Shown here piece after piece: positions 59,008 through 64,000 of a DNA stretch of 64,000 nucleotides. Where the stretch lies: the NCBI RefSeq assembly GCF_902362185.1, contig NC_044500.1, positions 36,843,558 through 36,907,557 of the forward strand, in the 5' to 3' direction. The notes beneath the pieces were generated by a model. The model was given only the letters and a program-made list of their open reading frames with translations. It was not told where the DNA came from and searched no databases. This DNA comes from Chanos chanos (lineage: Eukaryota; Chordata; Actinopteri; Gonorynchiformes; Chanidae). Each line of letters opens with the position of its first letter. Position 1 is the first letter of the stretch. A program made the translations under genes and the position numbers.

Positions 59008-60626
59008 CTATGCATAAGCATCTTTTTAGTGATCTGACTCTAAATCTTGACAACTGCATCATGTCTCAAAACTCTACAGCTAAAAATCTTAGTGTGATTT
59101 TTGACTCTAGTCTCTCAGGGGTCACTCAGATCAAAAACACTACCAAAACTCCACAATATCACTAAAATTAGGCCCATCTTAAGTATGGCTAATGCAGAAA
59201 CTATTGTTCATACATTCATCACGTCTTGCCTGGATTACTGTCATGTTCTGTACTCTGGTCTGCCTCTTGTACCAGAAGTCTTCAGCTGGTCCAGAATGCT
59301 GCTGCAAGAATCCTGACCAGAATGAGGAAGTTTGACCACATTACACCTGTCCTGGCTTCTCTTCATTGGCTCCCAATTCATACCAGGGCAAATTTCAAGG
59401 TCCTGTTATTGACATATAAAATATGACATATAAAATATAAAAATTTAAGATTTAATTGCACCCAATAACCCTCCTTGCACCCTGTGCTCTCAAGGTGCTG
59501 GACTCTTAGGTGTTCCAGTTAAAAAGAAGTCCACTGGCCACCGAGCCTTTTCCAACGCTCTCCCTTCCTCTGGAATGCTCTGCCTGCAGAAATTAGGGAG
59601 TCAAACTCCCTTGATACTTCTAAAACCAAATTTAAGACTTATCTGTTTTCATTAACTTATGAATAATATAATTTTGATTTGACCATTGAGGGAGGCTTAG
59701 TCTCTGCCTGTAGGCCCTCATGTCATAGTTTACTTTAGTCTCTGCCGGTTTAGATGGCTCCCACTATTTCTCTCTTCTTCTCTTTCCTCTCTCTGTCACA
59801 ACTGTGTTGTTTTCTCTGCAACCAACCTGTTCTCCTCTGTTTGTGCGTGTGGTTGATGTCTATGTCTCGCTGCATGGATGTGGATCCCATCTTTAGGTCG
59901 GTGGCCCGTCTTGGTGCCCTGCTGTCCCTGGCCCTGCATGGCCCTGCTCCTCCTGCACCTTCCACAGCCATTGGCTTTGCTGCGTTAGTACATTTATACA
60001 CTACATTTTTTCTTTGCTTTATTAAGTCCTGGTACCCCACCAATGCCCCCGACCATTTTCTGTGTGTGTGTGTGTGAGAGAGTGTGTGTGTGTCATATGC
60101 TTGAGTATGAACGCCTTGTTTGAGAATGGCTGTCCTCTACCCAGGTGTGCCCTGCCCCCCCCCCCCCCCCCACCCCCCGCTTCATCCCTCTCTGTCATCC
60201 TACTAGTCATCATCACCCCCCTCGTCCTGGCGGTTGCAGCGGCTTTGTGGCTGGTCATCATCACATGCTGCTGTGGCTGTGTCGCCTGCCTTGGTTGAGG
60301 CCCCTGCTGGTTTTGTTGTCTTTATTTCGTCTAGCAGTGTGTTCTCTTTTGCATTTGTTGGTAACTGCTCACTGGGTCGACACCTATTGCACACCTGTCT
60401 GGCCATGAATGGGTCTCCTCTCTCTGTGGTCCTTCTCAAAATTTCTTCCATTTTTTCTCTAATACACCTGGGGTTTTTTGGGGAGTTTTTTCTTTCTTAC
60501 CATGAGGATTAAGTTAGGGGGTGCCATCCAGTTTTGTTTGTTGTAAAGCTGTGGGCATGTGAAGCCCTTTGAAACTGTAAACAGTGATACTGAGCTTTAA
60601 ATAAACTTGAACTTGAAACTTGAACC
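59008..60626 (+). mobile_element. 5'-truncated L2/CR1-like non-LTR retrotransposon (LINE), 3' end
   Basis: Plus-strand remnants of the reverse transcriptase C-terminus are spread over three frames. They include HKHLFSDLTLNLDNCIM, then IRPILSMANAETIVHTFITS, then LQLVQNAAARILTRMRKFDH and ITPVLASLHWLPI, all typical of fish L2/Rex/CR1-group elements. The frame is broken several times. A long 3' UTR follows, with a GT run at 60061-60092 and C runs at about 60151-60178. It ends in GAAGCCCTTTGAAACTG and AATAAACTTGAACTTGAA, the short tandem tail usual for these LINEs. Confidence 0.85.
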
Positions 60627-61042
60627 TCTAGATTTTTCACTTTGAAACTGACAACAGCAGGGCCTCCCAAGACAGTCTGTTTATCAGGAAAATCTCTAAA
60701 CTATGCATTCATCAATTTGGCAGCATGTAGGGATGATGACAAAGAGCAAATCACCTCTATGTGGTGACAACACTGACAACACTCAGTGTTTCTTTACCCA
60801 CATGCATTCAGAAAATCAAACCTTCATTGTTTGTCTGTGCTGCGTCTCTCATAACATGGCATGTCATAGAGATACAACAACAGGTATTGTAAAAAACAAA
60901 AGACAAAAAGAAAACAGGTTTGTAAAAAAGAAGACATGTTTAGTTGACAATACAATGGCTTGGGTTTATATCTTCCAGCTATTCTGTCAACAGATATTTC
61001 ATTTTTACTATTTACCTCTCATTAGAAAATTACGTGGCATGT
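60627..61042. other. Unremarkable sequence between LINE and hAT-like element
   Basis: A 243-codon open frame spans 60703-61434, but it runs into the neighbouring transposon and resembles no family. Nothing supportable is seen. Confidence 0.5.
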
Positions 61043-61147
61043 GTCGTCAACAGGGCTGTAGTACTCGAGTCGTTTTTTCTATTCTCTCAGACTTGTCCTG
61101 GACTTGTTGGTATTTGCACTCAGACTTGTCTCGGTCTCGGCCATTAG

Positions 61148-61390
61148 CAGTGGCGGATTTAGGCATGGGCGACATTGGCAGCCAGCCAGGGCGGCATCTT
61201 GCCGGGGGCGGCATGGGGCACTGGCCCAGAAAAGTTCGGAATGGTGACCAGTTTTCCATCGCTCATTTGCATATCATGTCACCGTGTGGGTCAACTAACC
61301 TTGTCGGAGTGGGCACCCTGATTCTAGTTTGTGAGCTAGGCGGGCTACTGCCTGGGAAGGTCTCCCACTCAGAAGTACATATATCTCAGA
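61148..61390 (+). mobile_element. Fragment of an unclassified DNA transposon inside the hAT-like element
   Basis: It begins abruptly with CAGTGGCGGATTTAGGC, a GC-rich stretch unlike its surroundings and like the ends of several fish hAT-type elements. No matching right end or target duplication was found. Confidence 0.35.
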
Positions 61391-61393
61391 AGA

Positions 61394-61694
61394 TATTTCA
61401 CGCGTTACGTTATAACGTGAAAAGATTATTGTGATATCAAGATTTCATGTTTTAACAAGATAGTTTCACGTTATTACGTGATAACTTATATTGTTAGAAC
61501 ATGAAACATTTCAAGTTATAACAAGATCATTTATATTGTTAGGCTATAAGGTGAAACTCATGTTTGACTTAGGAAACTGTGTGTGCAGAATGGAGAAACA
61601 GAGGAATACATAATAACGAGAAACTATCTTGTTAAAACGTGAAAAACATCTTGTTATCACAATAAACTTTTCACGTTATAATGTGAAACTTCAC
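61394..61694. mobile_element. Foldback (long inverted repeat) MITE-like element
   Basis: An arm of about 83 bases at 61394-61476 is the imperfect reverse complement of 61611-61694. The shared core reads TTTTAACAAGATAGTTTC. The arms surround about 130 bases that also contain short inverted motifs. The sequence could fold into a long hairpin. No coding capacity. Confidence 0.7.
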
Positions 61695-61757
61695 GGTGTA
61701 ATGTTATACTGGACCGTTTTCCTTTTTCTGGTGTGGCAGCAGTACGCTGCTGTAGTC

Positions 61758-62629
61758 CAGTGACGTAAGCAGAAATGTATTTTCAGATGGGCCTCGGCAA
61801 AAGTGAGTGGGCACAACTTTCACTCACAGTCCATCACTAACTAGCTTACACATTCTTTATAACCTACTGATGAACTGAATGACAGGTCAGACACCTCGTA
61901 TCGCAACTGTAGCATACACAATAACCTAGCCAGTCCAATTCTTCCGTTCTTTGTTTGGACTGAAACAGAATTTGTAGCAAACCACAAAATACTGCCGCAT
62001 TTTTATTCATCACACACACTTTGACCAGAAGTAGCATAAAACGCATGCCCTGTCACAACAAACATTAACATAATGCTGTCACAACACTAGCTGGGTTCCC
62101 ATCCAACTATTTCATGCAAATTGACGTTTGAACTTCGCATAAAATCTTTTAAGTCGCATAAGAAGTTTATTTGCTAGAAAAAGGTGATTAGCATAGGGTG
62201 ACATGATCCTGGTTGATGGAAACTGGTTCAATTGCAACAAAACAAGTAGATCTAAAGGGGGTTTGCTGCGATTTTACATGTATTTCCGTTTAAGTTCTCC
62301 TAGACAAGTTTTAAACCCACAGCTGTTTACAACTCTTTCCGAACAGACATTTCTGCAGCTGAATTTTCATGAATGCACTTAAAATGTGCGAAATATGGAA
62401 AACCAGCTGCTATCTCCCACTAAAGGTTTAGGTTTGGATCTATGAAGTCAAAACCAAACTTGTTAATTGGCTAATACAGACGTCAGTCAAGCCCATCAAG
62501 CATTATCAACAAACAATAATGTGTTCTTTTCTAGTATTAAATTAAATAATGCCATCCTAACTTGGGGGGCCTGTGCATCTTCTGGGTGGGCCTAGGCCCA
62601 TCAGGCCTGTCGTTTGGCTATGTGCCTGA
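61758..62629. mobile_element. Probable second hAT-like non-autonomous element
   Basis: The left end CAGTGACGTAAGCAG followed by GATGGGCCTCGGC resembles, in reverse, the right end at about 62570-62629 (GATGGGCCTAGGC then GCACATAGCC). The match is imperfect. No clear target duplication was found. Confidence 0.45.
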
Positions 62630-62793
62630 CTCTCTCATTTGGACTCAGTTTTAACTTGGACTCAAACCTCTTTGGACTCAGTCTTAACTTGGACTTGAAC
62701 CTCTTTGGACTTGGTCTTGACTCAGTCTCGACTAGTCCTGGTATTGGACTTGTCTTGGACTCGACAAAGATTGACTACAGCTCTGGTTGTCAA

Positions 62794-64000
62794 CAATGGT
62801 GTCCGTTGTCATGAGCTCAGAATATTTGAAGGATGGTACTGCTACACACTAAACCATGTGGTATGCAAATGGCAAGTAGTGGATATTTGTGACTATATAT
62901 TCAGTGGCTGAGACTTGTTTTCTTTTTTCGTTTTTTTTTTTTTTAAACGTTATTCATTTTTATGTTATACATTGTTGCTGGTGATAGGCCAAGTAAAATT
63001 CCCACCATACAAGAAAAGCTGGAAAAGGACAATTTATTAATAATTACTCAGTAATGTAGATAAAAGGATTGTTAGAACACTTTTTAAGTTCCATTTTTGG
63101 CCACAAGCTGAAACCTCTCTGTTTCATTTTTCTGAATTAGCAGTCTTCATTTTGCTGACACACACGTTGTCACATTATCCTACCAACTCACACAGCTACA
63201 TTTTTAAAAATACGTTTATTGTTTTTTTTATATCTCAACAAAAGTGGTACTATACATACAAAAAATCAGCAACAATATAATATAAAGGAGTGAAATCAGA
63301 CATCACTTGGCAGCGAGAAAACAAGCTAGTCATACTTTAAGCATGAGAAGAAAGAAAGATGATATCGAGTACATTGTAACGTGAGGGTGCACAGAGTCCT
63401 ACACACCAGCCATATGTTATATACTTTGGCCAAGTATTGGTTTCAGAAAGTTCACACAGTTCTATTAGCTGAGAATGGGTCCCCAAAGTCTGAAGAAAAT
63501 AAATGAGCTTTATTGTCAAACATTTATTTGTCCCTGGTTTGTTTGATTAACTTTTTTCATGTTATGTTATGAAAAGTTTTATGACGTACATGATTTATTC
63601 ATGGAACACAATCTTGCCCATTCAGTTTAACTATTTGTATTTGATTGAGCAAGAGTTGTCACCTGTTCCTGTTGCCCAGTTGCCTGGGGGGCAGGGCATA
63701 TGGGAGAGCAGGATGTTGGAAGTGCAAGGAGAATGAGACTGGGGACTACAAGGCTTAGTTTTGAGGAAAAATAAATGTTAAAAAAAAAAAAAAAAAAAAG
63801 TAAAAGTTTTAAATGTACTTTCAGAAGACATTGTAAGATATCGCTCTGTGTAAGTGGAAATAATTGTACTGAAATGTATCAGATTGACAGTGTTTTTAAG
63901 TATATTGTAAGGCAGTTCACAATAGATGAGTTTGTCCCCTCTCCTTCCCCTTACAAAATGTGTTGCTTGCGCTGAATGTAGAATGCTGATTGGTCAGGAG
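62794..64000. other. Right-end intergenic DNA with a poly(A)-tailed segment
   Basis: No gene recognised. AATAAA at about 63769-63774 is followed by a run of A at 63779-63799. The preceding 130 bases are richer in GC, as in a retroposed 3' end, but no parent sequence is recognised. Confidence 0.5.

Larger units (their letters stand above)
61043..62793. mobile_element. hAT-like non-autonomous element with 8-bp target duplication, interrupted by other elements
   Basis: Terminal repeats CAGGGCTGTAG (61051) and, reversed, CAGAGCTGTAG (ending 62785) are flanked by GTCGTCAA (61043-61050) and GTTGTCAA (62786-62793), seven of eight bases the same. Short TIRs with an 8-bp duplication are the hAT signature. 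The element proper seems to be 61051-61147 plus about 62630-62785, both rich in GGACTTG/GACTC motifs. The middle, about 1.5 kb, consists of later insertions. No transposase is visible. Confidence 0.65.

Noticed and set aside
60703-61434. 243-codon plus-strand open frame
   Set aside because: It runs from plain intergenic DNA into the hAT-like element and the foldback region, has no domain or repeat-protein resemblance, and its composition follows the local DNA.

Overview
The window is vertebrate nuclear DNA, almost certainly from a teleost fish. It has short multi-exon genes with compact introns, AT-rich intergenic DNA, long CA, TA and TC microsatellites, and remnants of Tc1, hAT-like and L2/CR1-like elements. 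No prokaryotic features, CRISPR arrays, tRNA or rRNA genes were seen. I recognised no retroviral or LTR element.

Seven protein-coding genes were found, all on the minus strand. From low to high coordinate they are: kdm5b (histone H3K4 demethylase, 183-9860, its 3' part cut off by the window edge); rabif (MSS4, 12563-13228); adipor1 (adiponectin receptor 1, 15089-18623); cyb5r1 (NADH-cytochrome b5 reductase 1, 20895-23500); rnpep (aminopeptidase B, 24137-28473); inava (C1orf106 homologue, 29789-38606); and gpr25 (orphan-type GPCR, 50300-51406). I rebuilt every exon-intron boundary by hand. Splice phases close perfectly in all the multi-exon genes, and the predicted lengths (130, 376, 305, 626, 661 and 368 aa for the complete genes) are close to the human proteins as I recall them. 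The set corresponds to human 1q32.1, with local rearrangement and without klhl12 between rabif and adipor1.

The left 40 kb is gene-dense. From about 40.4 kb to the right end only gpr25 is visible. The rest is AT-rich intergenic DNA with microsatellites, a TA-flanked Tc1 deletion derivative (56954-57490), the 3' end of an L2/CR1-like LINE (about 59008-60626), and a nested group of DNA transposons inside a hAT-like element with an 8-bp target duplication (61043-62793).

The most striking observation is in rnpep. Coding exon 2 is present twice in tandem, as two intact 141-nt, phase-0 exons 62% identical in protein (27433-27573 and 27617-27757). Only 43 nt separate them, too short for an ordinary vertebrate intron. 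They look like mutually exclusive exons. The extra copy changes the residues that line the substrate pocket in M1 aminopeptidases, so this gene may make two aminopeptidase B isoforms with different specificity. Further unusual points are two GC-AG introns (adipor1 and cyb5r1), a 30-bp coding minisatellite in inava, and a tyrosine/acid-rich N-terminus on Gpr25.
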